Shown here piece after piece: positions 47,042 through 54,678 of a DNA stretch of 64,000 nucleotides; the stretch's first letter is position 1, and each line of letters starts with the position of its first letter. A program made the position numbers and the translations under genes. The notes below the pieces were generated by a model that made no database searches, was not told where the DNA came from, and saw only the letters and a program-made list of their open reading frames with translations. Origin of the DNA: Bacteroidaceae bacterium (lineage in GTDB: Bacteria; Bacteroidota; Bacteroidia; Bacteroidales; Bacteroidaceae). The DNA lies in contig JAFSKK010000020.1 of NCBI GenBank assembly GCA_017448965.1, positions 1-64,000 on the forward strand, written 5' to 3'.

Positions 47042-48361
47042 TTGAAGGTACTCCTATTATTTTTCTTCTTATCGTGTCTTGCAGCACAAGGGCAGCCGGC
47101 GGTGACTAAAGATGACACCGTCAACATTGCCGATGTATCACAACCCAAGCATTGGGGCTATGAAACGGAATTTCAGGCAGGGCAGGTGCTGGTGTTAGAC
47201 AACTACCAGAAAGCCTATATGCTGAGGAAGTCCGACTACTCGGCTGCATTCAAGTTCAATCATGTGTCGTTGCCTTCCGACAGCGATGCCTATGCTCACG
47301 ACTACCACTACCCCACCTTCTCCATCGTCGGCAAATTCAGCAAAAACAATGGTGCTTCCATGCACCGCAACATCGACTATCCCCACTGGGACAACTTGGA
47401 TGAAACTCATTATGAGTTGTCTCCTTACAACACGCATCTGGGCAATTCCTTTGCCATCTTTGGCTCCTTCTCCTACCCTCTCCACCGTAGTCGCCATTGG
47501 GAGATAGCCCTCAGCGGCAATCTGGGCGTGGCCTACTCCACCCGCAAATACGACAAGCACACCAGTGTGGACAATGACATGATAGGCTCACACCTGCTAT
47601 TTTATGCAGGTGGCGGTGTGAATGCCACCTATCGTTTCGCCCCCTCATGGGGCATCAAGGCAGGTCTCGACTATTGGCACATCAGCAACGGCAGCACTCG
47701 CCAGCCCAACCGCAGTGCCAATGTGCTTGGCCCCACACTCGGTGTGATCTATTATCCTTATTATGAAGCATTGCTCAAAGATCGCCAAACTTACATCCCT
47801 CCCAAATTCAAGCCCTATTGGTACCTAAACTTCAAAGGTGGCGTGGGCGCAAAGACACACATAGAAGATTGGGAGCACACCCAATACTGGCTCACAAAAG
47901 ACCATCCTGATTGGCGAACGGAGCACTTCACACTCTATTCCGTAGCATCCTTCCAAGCCGATGCCATGTATCGCTATTGCCGCATCGGAGCCATAGGCGG
48001 TGGTGTTGACATCCAATACTATTCCAGCTATGCCCATATTCGCGACCTCGACATCGAGAGGGGTCACAACTGTACCCATAGTCCTTGGACGATAGCCCTC
48101 GACGTGAAACACACCCTTTTCTATGGAAACATCTCGCTCTCACTGGGTGGAGGCATGTACCTCTACAAGCAACTGGGCGATTACTCCAAACGCAACGACC
48201 CCTTCCTCTTCAACCGCATCGGTGTTCACTACACCATTCCGCAACTGCACTCCCTAACAGCAGGCATCGAAGTGAAGGCACATCTCACCCGAGCCGACTG
48301 CGCTGAGCTGGTCATCAGCTATCCCATAAGACTCAGCTCCAAGCCCAAGCAGTCGCTATGA
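47042..48361 (+). CDS. PagL-like outer-membrane lipid A 3-O-deacylase / acyloxyacyl hydrolase
   Basis: 439 aa. TTG start at 47042 is the only good one: a TAA stop lies two codons upstream and the next 15 residues form a signal peptide (VLLLFFFLSCLAAQG). The rest looks like an outer-membrane beta-barrel and contains YWHISNGST at 211-219, with His213 and Ser215 two apart as in PagL (catalytic His and Ser). The PagL Glu, 12 residues after the Ser, is Asn227 here, so either another acid is used or activity is lost. Lipid A deacylation is inference. It may share a transcript with pgk. Confidence 0.65.
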   Translation: MKVLLLFFFLSCLAAQGQPAVTKDDTVNIADVSQPKHWGYETEFQAGQVLVLDNYQKAYMLRKSDYSAAFKFNHVSLPSDSDAYAHDYHYPTFSIVGKFSKNNGASMHRNIDYPHWDNLDETHYELSPYNTHLGNSFAIFGSFSYPLHRSRHWEIALSGNLGVAYSTRKYDKHTSVDNDMIGSHLLFYAGGGVNATYRFAPSWGIKAGLDYWHISNGSTRQPNRSANVLGPTLGVIYYPYYEALLKDRQTYIPPKFKPYWYLNFKGGVGAKTHIEDWEHTQYWLTKDHPDWRTEHFTLYSVASFQADAMYRYCRIGAIGGGVDIQYYSSYAHIRDLDIERGHNCTHSPWTIALDVKHTLFYGNISLSLGGGMYLYKQLGDYSKRNDPFLFNRIGVHYTIPQLHSLTAGIEVKAHLTRADCAELVISYPIRLSSKPKQSL

Positions 48362-48461
48362 CTACGCTATGCTTACGGAGATTGACACTTCGTCCCATTT
48401 TATAATTACCTCCTTCAATCCCAGATGGTAGTAGCTGGCAAAGATATAAAAATGATGGCGA

Positions 48462-49385
48462 TTACTTCACTTGCTCTACCACAAATCCCGATTTGCGAAG
48501 CTGGTTGACGATTCCCTCTGAACCTGTCAGGTGACCAGCTCCAAAGACAAAGAGCGTTGGTGCTTCCTTGATGGCTTCGGTGATGATGGGCATCCACTTC
48601 TTGTTGCGGTCGGCATAGAGGGCGGGACAGGCCTCTGCTACTGGCTGTATGAAACGTTCGAAGCCTTCGTAGTCGCCCGCAGACCAATAGTCGCACATAG
48701 TCTGTAACCCTTCAAACTCTTTCAGCACTTTCTGTTTGTGCTCGTCGAAGTTGTTGAGCAGTTCCATGAGCGTATCGACTTGCGCATCGATGGATTGACT
48801 CTCGTGTTCTTTGGCTTCGTCCACTTCTTCGGGCTTTGGCTGACGGTCCAGATTGCCAACCTTCCATCCGCGGGCTTTGGCCCTTTGCATACAGGCTCCA
48901 TCCATCATGTTGCCGTTACGAATGGCTGGATATTTCTGCAAGGTCTCCATATTAATGATCGAGTAAAACAAAAACGTAAAATAGAAAGGCTGATAGTGCA
49001 AGTATTTCTGTGCTGCGGAATCGGCCAGATTGATGTGGAGCAACTCCTTCGTCCTTTCTTGCAAGATATTCATTTTCTCTTTGCCCAGGATGTCGGAGAT
49101 GGTCTTACCGTCGGGCAGTGTCACCAACTGTTGGCCTGTGGCTCGTCTGTCTTTTTTATTTTGTGGGTCGGAAAAGTCTTCCTCCACATACAACTGCTGA
49201 CATTGATTCTCGGCTTCCAGAAAGGCGGGAATACTGTCGAGCAGGTCGCCTGACAGTACATGTACCGAGCCCAGCATGTACGAGGGTTTCTCCAGCCCGT
49301 TGCCGCTGATGCGGAAGATGAACTGGGCATTTGCTGCGATGCCTGCCATGAAAAACAGGGCGGTAATCATTATTTTCTTGTTCAT
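48462..49385 (-). CDS. TraB/GumN-family protein, exported
   Basis: 307 aa from ATG 49385; the frame continues upstream to 49607 but passes through the promoter and the repeat element. Signal peptide MNKKIMITALFFMAGIAANAQ. The TraB/GumN core has the two conserved GxxH motifs: LGSVHVL near residue 37 and FGAGHLTGSEG near 285. The family is related to metal-dependent proteases of the Tiki type; activity in bacteria is poorly known. Convergent with the PagL-like gene. Confidence 0.82.
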   Translation of the reverse strand: MNKKIMITALFFMAGIAANAQFIFRISGNGLEKPSYMLGSVHVLSGDLLDSIPAFLEAENQCQQLYVEEDFSDPQNKKDRRATGQQLVTLPDGKTISDILGKEKMNILQERTKELLHINLADSAAQKYLHYQPFYFTFLFYSIINMETLQKYPAIRNGNMMDGACMQRAKARGWKVGNLDRQPKPEEVDEAKEHESQSIDAQVDTLMELLNNFDEHKQKVLKEFEGLQTMCDYWSAGDYEGFERFIQPVAEACPALYADRNKKWMPIITEAIKEAPTLFVFGAGHLTGSEGIVNQLRKSGFVVEQVK

Positions 49386-49413
49386 AGTTCTTAATGGTTT
49401 TGTTTTGGGCATA

Positions 49414-49445
49414 CAAAGGTACGACAAAAGAATCGTAACACCAAA
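49414..49445 (-). promoter_or_regulatory. Promoter of the TraB/GumN gene
   Basis: On the minus strand TTTG (49442-49445), 20-nt spacer, TACCTTTG (49414-49421); ATG 28 bp downstream. Confidence 0.8.
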
Positions 49446-49523
49446 TATTGTATCTACTATTATTTCTCTATTGACAAGAGATACAATTACCTTACTGATT
49501 CCAATTTGGAAGAAAAAAGGAAC

Positions 49524-49648
49524 ACCTCCACTCACTCCTCCAAAACCGACCTCCCCGACATCGGTCGACCGATGTCGGGGAGGTCGGTTAACCGATGTCG
49601 GGGACATCGGTTGAGAGGTTGTTGAAGTATGTATTTTGACACAGCCTC
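49524..49648. mobile_element. MITE-like element, left-truncated copy
   Basis: 125 bp matching 5754-5878 gap-free with 4 differences. The left terminal inverted repeat is missing (sequence before 49524 is unrelated), while the right one, GTATTTTGACACAGCCTC (49631-49648), is intact. The 46-bp palindrome (49544-49589) is perfect here, centred on GTCGAC, and is followed by the 9-bp-stem hairpin. Copy 1 has one mismatch in the palindrome. Confidence 0.85.
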
Positions 49649-49663
49649 ATGATGAATCTGAGT

Positions 49664-49743
49664 CGAAAGGGCTTACGTTCGACAATAAAAGTAAAAACTT
49701 GGAGTTTTCCTTTGTATTGTTCTCACTTATCCGTACCTTTGCA
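49664..49743 (+). repeat. 80-bp promoter cassette, copy B
   Basis: Starts CGAAAGGGCTTACG, 15 bp after the end of the MITE-like copy, and ends TACCTTTGCA. Gap-free match to 37401-37480. The best-conserved part is TTCGACAATAAAAGTAAAAA (a run of 20 and more identical bases) and the promoter itself. Confidence 0.8.
49711..49741 (+). promoter_or_regulatory. Promoter of panC-panD-phosphatase
   Basis: TTTG (49711-49714), 19-nt spacer, TACCTTTG (49734-49741). The panC ATG at 49766 is 24 bp downstream, preceded by AAGAAGG. This promoter excludes the longer open frame from 49649. Confidence 0.85.
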
Positions 49744-49765
49744 CCACTTTTTCAAAAAGAAGGTA

Positions 49766-50635
49766 ATGGAAATCATCAATTCAGTCAAGGAACTCAAGGC
49801 CAAGGTTTCTGCCCTGAGAAGTGATAACAAGACCGTCGGACTTGTGCCGACGATGGGTGCGCTCCATGCAGGTCATGCATCGCTTGTGAGAAGAAGCGTC
49901 AACGAAAACGATGCCACTGTGGTGAGCGTGTTTGTCAATCCCACCCAATTCAACGACAAAAAGGATTTGCAGGCTTATCCACGCACGTTGGAGGCCGATT
50001 GCGCACTGCTTCAGAGCATCGGTGCCGACTATGTGTTTGCCCCGTCGGTGGAGGAAGTATATCCAGAACCCGACACGCGTTCGTTCTCCTACCCTCCCAC
50101 CGACACGGTGATGGAAGGAGCTTTTCGTCCTGGACACTTCAATGGCGTGTGCCAGATTGTGAGCAAACTCTTCATGTTCGTGGAGCCCGACAAGGCCTAC
50201 TTCGGAGAGAAGGACTTCCAGCAGATTGCTGTCATCAAGGCTATGGTGGCTGACTATGTGTCACGCGATGCCGAATGGGCAAAACGCCTCGAAATCTGTC
50301 CCTGCCCCATCGTGCGTGAGGAAGACGGCCTCGCCCTCTCCAGCCGCAACACGCTGTTGGCAGAGAACGAAAGAGTCATTGCTCCCAACATCTACAAGGC
50401 GCTGAAAGCCAGCGTTGAGTTCAGCAGAAGTCATACGGTAGAAGAGACGCGTCAAATGGCTATCAATCAAATCAATGCCGTAGAAGGGCTCGAAGTGCAG
50501 TATTACGACATCGTGAATGCCCTCACGCTCGAAAGTGTCTCCTCGTGGGACGATGCAGAACACATCCAGGGCTGCATCACCGTCTTCTGTGGTGCCACCC
50601 CCATCCGACTCATCGACAATATCAACTACAAATAA
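49766..50635 (+). CDS. panC: Pantoate--beta-alanine ligase
   Basis: 289 aa from ATG 49766. Joins pantoate and beta-alanine with ATP to make pantothenate. [15 protein letters not shown] carries the HIGH-type motif; [15 protein letters not shown] and ISSRN-like [10 protein letters not shown] are the substrate and ATP-binding motifs. First gene of panC-panD-(low-MW phosphatase). Confidence 0.95.
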   Translation: MEIINSVKELKAKVSALRSDNKTVGLVPTMGALHAGHASLVRRSVNENDATVVSVFVNPTQFNDKKDLQAYPRTLEADCALLQSIGADYVFAPSVEEVYPEPDTRSFSYPPTDTVMEGAFRPGHFNGVCQIVSKLFMFVEPDKAYFGEKDFQQIAVIKAMVADYVSRDAEWAKRLEICPCPIVREEDGLALSSRNTLLAENERVIAPNIYKALKASVEFSRSHTVEETRQMAINQINAVEGLEVQYYDIVNALTLESVSSWDDAEHIQGCITVFCGATPIRLIDNINYK

Positions 50636-50644
50636 AGAGCGTCT

Positions 50645-50998
50645 ATGCAGATAGAAGTGCTGAAATCGAAGCTGCATTGTGTGAGGGTGACGGAAGCCAA
50701 CCTCAACTACATGGGCAGCATCACCATCGACGAAGACCTGATGGATGCCGTCGGCATCATTGCCGGCGAACGCGTCTACATCGTCAACAACAACAACGGC
50801 GAACGATTCGACACCTACGTCATCAAGGGCGAACGCGGTAGCGGCTGCATCTGTCTGAACGGAGCTGCCGCCCGCAAGGTGCAGGTGGGCGACATCGTCA
50901 TCATCATGGCCTATGCCACCATCACTCCCGAGGAAGCCCGCACCTTCCAACCCCAAATTGTCTTTCCCGACCAGAACACGAATAAAATCGTCAGATAA
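50645..50998 (+). CDS. panD: Aspartate 1-decarboxylase precursor
   Basis: 117 aa. Makes beta-alanine from aspartate. The self-cleavage site Gly24-Ser25 in NYMGSITID gives the pyruvoyl group on the new N-terminal Ser. It follows panC by 9 bp and supplies its substrate, a logical operon. Its stop codon overlaps the start of the phosphatase by 1 base. Confidence 0.96.
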   Translation: MQIEVLKSKLHCVRVTEANLNYMGSITIDEDLMDAVGIIAGERVYIVNNNNGERFDTYVIKGERGSGCICLNGAAARKVQVGDIVIIMAYATITPEEARTFQPQIVFPDQNTNKIVR

Positions 50999-51468
50999 TG
51001 AACAAAATCCTCTTTATCTGTTTGGGCAATATCTGCCGTTCGCCGATGGCAGAAGCGGTGATGCGGAAACTGGTGAAGGAACGTGGTTTGGAAGCGAAGT
51101 ATGAGATTGACTCTGCAGGACTCATCCGCTACCATGAAGGAGAAGGGGCTGACCCACGCATGAAGTTTCACGCCCAAAGGCACGGATATCTGCTGACACA
51201 CATTTCACGCCCTGTCAGAGAGTTGGACTTCGAACTGTTCGACCTCATCGTGAGCATGGACGAAAGCAACTGGGAACGACTGCACAGGCTGGCTCCATCT
51301 GTGGAAGCGGAAACCAAAATTGTGCGCATGACGGATTACTGCCGCACACACGTCATCGACCATGTGCCTGACCCCTACTACGGCGGCGACCAAGGGTTTG
51401 AGAACGTGATTGAAATTTTGGAAGATGCTTGCCAGGGACTGCTGGAAGAACTGGAGAGCAAAGTTTAA
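50998..51468 (+). CDS. Low-molecular-weight protein-tyrosine phosphatase
   Basis: 156 aa. P-loop LFICLGNICRSPMAEAV: Cys8 nucleophile, Arg14 and Ser15; general acid in DPYYGGDQGF near residue 125. Dephosphorylates phosphotyrosine, or small acyl/aryl phosphates in some members. It overlaps the panD stop by 1 base (TAATG), so translation is probably coupled; a link to pantothenate synthesis is not obvious. Confidence 0.92.
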   Translation: MNKILFICLGNICRSPMAEAVMRKLVKERGLEAKYEIDSAGLIRYHEGEGADPRMKFHAQRHGYLLTHISRPVRELDFELFDLIVSMDESNWERLHRLAPSVEAETKIVRMTDYCRTHVIDHVPDPYYGGDQGFENVIEILEDACQGLLEELESKV

Positions 51469-51493
51469 GGTTTAGAGTTTAAGGTTTAAAGAT

Positions 51494-51540
51494 AAAAAGT
51501 CCGCTCAATCTGCATGATGCGCAGGTTGAGCGGACTTTTT
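51494..51540. terminator. Bidirectional terminator between the phosphatase and FadL genes
   Basis: Perfect 15-bp outer stem AAAAAGTCCGCTCAA (51494-51508) / TTGAGCGGACTTTTT (51526-51540) with a CTGC/GCAG inner pairing and T-tracts both ways. Confidence 0.9.
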
Positions 51541-51563
51541 GTTTAACTTGTTAAAGTATCCGT

Positions 51564-53096
51564 TCAGAAGCGGAAACCGGCTGTGGCCATGAGTTGTGAA
51601 CGGTTGTTTTTGATGGACGTAGCTTTGAGATTCTCATCATCGAAGGCGTAGAAGTCACCCTTCTGTGCCTGATACTGCCAAGCAAGGTCAAAGTATCCAC
51701 CCTTGTAGCGATAGCCAAGACCCACCGTGAAGCGGTTGGTGGCCCCCCAGTTGGTATAGTCGGTTTCGGTGTAGATGCCGTCATATCCAATCGTGCGGAA
51801 AGCATTCTTCTTGAAAGGCGATGAAACGAAGTTGTAACCGGCACGGAGTGAGAGGGCTTCGATGGGCTTGAATTCGACACCGACCTTCAGCGTGTGCTGT
51901 CCACGAAGAGTCTCCTGAGTAATCTTGTTCGTGTTGCGGAAATAATCGGATTCGTGGTTACCCACTTCGCTGTATTTGGCTGTGCTCAAATCCTGAAACT
52001 CATACTCTGCGCCGATGGCGAACTTGTTGCCGATGGTGTGGCCAATGCTGGCGCTAAACTTCCAGGGAGTACGGAAGTTATAGTCGTATTCCCCATTCTC
52101 GAGGTAGCCAATCCTATCGTCGTTGTAGTAGAGCGTTCCACCATTGGAATCAGTCAACCGATACCAGATGGGAGTGTGGACAGAGACACCAAAACGGAAG
52201 GGGCTGTCCTCAATAGGACGGCAGATAAAGCCAAGTTTCACATCGAAACCATCGCCATTGGTTTTGTACCAGTTGGTGAAGTCGTAACTATTGCCATTAC
52301 CATCCACCTCACGATAGAACGACTCACGGTCATACTCGATATCGTACACGCCAACAGAACCACCAAAGAAAAACTTGTCGCTCACATTGAAAGACACATT
52401 GATGTCTGCCTGAATGTTGCCTCCAAAGGTCGCCTTCTCAAAATAGGCACTGTGCGCTCCGACGCCATTGTACAAGGCATTGTCATAATCGTCCCTGATT
52501 TTTTCTCCGTCAGCATCGACAGCATCCACCAACACCGTGTTATCCTCAGCCGTTGCCAGTTTCAGCATTGTGCCGAACCATTCATCATAAGCATAACCTG
52601 CACGTCTTGCATCGCCCATCGCCCAATTGGCCATATCGGCAAGCTGATAAGTCTGACTGAAAACGCCATCCAGATACTTCACGTCGGTCAACTGGTTGCT
52701 TAGGTAGTTGCGTTTCTTTTGGTAGTTCACGCCAAAGTTGACAAACTGAAGCCCCTGGCTGGAAGGGTTGTCCATATCGAAGGCGATAATCACACCACCC
52801 TGATCGAGCGACATGCGCGCCTTGTCATGACCCATCGCACTCTTTGACGTGAAGAGTCCACTCAGAGACAAAGACACGTCACTTTTGCGATACATACCTG
52901 TTCCCGCAGGGTTGGTGCTCATGACGCTGATGTCGCCTCCTAATGCACCGAGGGCACCACCCATCGCCACAAAACGTGCTGTTCCATTCAGGTCGCTGTT
53001 CACGATGTTTTGTGCATCGTAACTGTCTTGTGCGTATGCCACACTCGCCACACTGACCAGTGCGCCAAGCAAAAGATATTTCCTATTTCTTTTCAT
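51564..53096 (-). CDS. OmpP1/FadL-family outer-membrane protein
   Basis: 510 aa from ATG 53096; the open frame to 53144 extends past the signal peptide (RKYLLLGALVSVASVAYAQ). N-terminal hatch-like segment with GTARFVAMGGALGALGGDISVMSTNPAG is the family hallmark. The remainder is aromatic-rich beta-barrel ending in AGFRF with terminal Phe. Members transport long-chain fatty acids or other hydrophobic compounds through the outer membrane. It is 76 bp downstream of the Trp/Tyr-rich gene on the same strand. Confidence 0.87.
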   Translation of the reverse strand: MKRNRKYLLLGALVSVASVAYAQDSYDAQNIVNSDLNGTARFVAMGGALGALGGDISVMSTNPAGTGMYRKSDVSLSLSGLFTSKSAMGHDKARMSLDQGGVIIAFDMDNPSSQGLQFVNFGVNYQKKRNYLSNQLTDVKYLDGVFSQTYQLADMANWAMGDARRAGYAYDEWFGTMLKLATAEDNTVLVDAVDADGEKIRDDYDNALYNGVGAHSAYFEKATFGGNIQADINVSFNVSDKFFFGGSVGVYDIEYDRESFYREVDGNGNSYDFTNWYKTNGDGFDVKLGFICRPIEDSPFRFGVSVHTPIWYRLTDSNGGTLYYNDDRIGYLENGEYDYNFRTPWKFSASIGHTIGNKFAIGAEYEFQDLSTAKYSEVGNHESDYFRNTNKITQETLRGQHTLKVGVEFKPIEALSLRAGYNFVSSPFKKNAFRTIGYDGIYTETDYTNWGATNRFTVGLGYRYKGGYFDLAWQYQAQKGDFYAFDDENLKATSIKNNRSQLMATAGFRF

Positions 53097-53172
53097 GTGA
53101 TATATGGTATTATAATAATAATGTGTAACACTCATAAGAGGCATGATATATTCTTCTTGTCATCTCAAGGCA

Positions 53173-54417
53173 CTAACGTCGGCCACCACCGCCGCCGCCT
53201 CCACGGCTTCCACCACCGCCGCCGAAGCTACCGCCTCCACGACTGCCACCACCTCCACCGAAGCTACCGCCTCCGCCACCAAAACTGCCGGAAGAACTAC
53301 GTGTGGAAGGTGTGTAAGATGGTGTGGAAGGAGCGGACTGCACAGTCGATGTGCGGCTGCTGCTGTTTTGGTTGCTGTAGGAACGTGACGGGCTATACAC
53401 ATTGGTGCCACGAACAGCGGTTCCACGCTGTACTGCACTGGTGCGTTCGCGGGTCATGCTGGGTGTACGCGCTCCCTCATTGGTTGAGCTGCCTGTGCGA
53501 CCTGTTCGAGTGGCGGTGTAGTTAGTATAGGTACCACCACGTGTGCCGCGAACATCCTGCGCAGAAGTGCGGATTCCTTGTGAACCCACACGAGAACCTG
53601 ATGCTATCGCATGGTCACCCGAAGCCATCGTACGGCTTCCTGATGCCAACGTGCGATTGCCTGCACCCATCACACGGCCACGTTCTCCACCTGTGCGACC
53701 GAGCGCACTTGTGCGTGTGGTATTGATGGAACGACCCAATGCGTTGGTGCGGAGGCGGTTGTTGGCAGCCATGTGACCACGGGCAGAGTTGTACTGACGA
53801 GGTGCCACATTGTGGCGATACCCTCCATAGTGTACAGGATGGCTCCAACTTGGTCCCCATCCCCAATAAGTCCATGCATACGGATGATGCCAACCCCAGA
53901 TGCTGCCATACCAGCAATCCCAAGGTCCCCATGCCCAACCGTATCCCCAGCCATAGTGCCAATACCACGGATCGTAGGGGTCATAAAGATAATCCCATGC
54001 ACCCCATCCATAATAAAGATCCCAATAATATGGGCTGGTCAACGCATAGTAACGGGGGCTATGGAAACGAACAATACGACGAGAGAAACGATAATCCAGT
54101 TCAGGGTCGTTCATGTCGTAGTAATCGCTTTCCACTGAATCGATGCGGGCAGACAATGAGTCGTCCAACACCGCACCACCCGATGTCTGATACTCCCCCG
54201 TTTGTATGTAACGGCGGTTATAATCATCATCGGAACGCTGGTTGCTGTGATAATCCACGATGGAAGGTGGAGCCACTGTTTCCGTCCTCGCACGCAACGA
54301 GGTTGATCTTTTCTGCGCTGCCTCTTTTGCCTTCTTGGATGAGGTGAAATACAGGTCATCCTGTGCCATTCCGAACAAAGGAAGCAGAACGAGAGCCAAT
54401 GTCAATAATCTTTTCAT
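53173..54417 (-). CDS. Exported Trp/Tyr-rich and Gly/Arg-rich low-complexity protein
   Basis: 414 aa with a signal peptide (LALVLLPLFGMAQ). A unique composition: residues 131-191 contain 16 Trp plus many Tyr and Gly (for example WYWHYGWGYGWAWGPWDCWY); residues 255-289 form seven-residue repeats RTLASGS / RTMASGD / HAIASGS / RVGSQGI / RTSAQDV; the last 45 residues are Gly/Ser with Phe and Arg, ending GGGGGGRR. The frame is intact, so this is not a repeat-driven pseudogene. I do not recognise a domain. Could be a surface fibre, a matrix or an adhesive component, but that is speculation. It lies in front of the FadL gene and may be cotranscribed. Confidence 0.75.
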   Translation of the reverse strand: MKRLLTLALVLLPLFGMAQDDLYFTSSKKAKEAAQKRSTSLRARTETVAPPSIVDYHSNQRSDDDYNRRYIQTGEYQTSGGAVLDDSLSARIDSVESDYYDMNDPELDYRFSRRIVRFHSPRYYALTSPYYWDLYYGWGAWDYLYDPYDPWYWHYGWGYGWAWGPWDCWYGSIWGWHHPYAWTYWGWGPSWSHPVHYGGYRHNVAPRQYNSARGHMAANNRLRTNALGRSINTTRTSALGRTGGERGRVMGAGNRTLASGSRTMASGDHAIASGSRVGSQGIRTSAQDVRGTRGGTYTNYTATRTGRTGSSTNEGARTPSMTRERTSAVQRGTAVRGTNVYSPSRSYSNQNSSSRTSTVQSAPSTPSYTPSTRSSSGSFGGGGGSFGGGGGSRGGGSFGGGGGSRGGGGGGGRR

Positions 54418-54552
54418 AATTTTATCTTATTTGTACAAATATTTTATAGGATAGTTTTCTCCATTGCAAAGGTCGTAATATTCTGTCAACGCACAGGTAC
54501 TAAAATCCCTACCACAATAGGGAAAATCCCTAAAAAGTCACATGTGGCGATA

Positions 54553-54560
54553 CAAAGGTA
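54553..54560 (-). promoter_or_regulatory. Promoter -7 element of the Trp/Tyr-rich protein gene
   Basis: TACCTTTG on the minus strand, 135 bp before the ATG. A weaker copy, GACCTTTG (54467-54474), lies nearer. Confidence 0.5.
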
Positions 54561-54645
54561 GAAAAAATCGTCCAAAAAGTGTCATGAATAGTCCTAAAAT
54601 CGTTCTTTTTCACACACATCGCATCTTTATATCGACAGAAATCAC

Positions 54646-54653
54646 TAATTTTA
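54646..54653 (+). promoter_or_regulatory. Weak -7 element of the GH127/GH146 gene
   Basis: TAATTTTA, one base from the consensus, 25 bp before the ATG at 54679. No clear -33. Confidence 0.3.
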
Positions 54654-54678
54654 CAAAAAATTTCAAGATTGTTAGATT

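Larger units (their letters stand above)
49386..49765. other. 380-bp divergent region with two repeat elements
   Basis: From left to right: TraB promoter (49414-49445, minus), left-truncated MITE-like copy (49524-49648), promoter cassette copy B (49664-49743), then the panC start. No other gene is supported. Confidence 0.75.

Noticed and set aside
53173-54417. Frameshifted or repeat-expanded pseudogene
   Set aside because: The frame is intact over 414 codons, and the signal peptide, belt and tail are in one frame.
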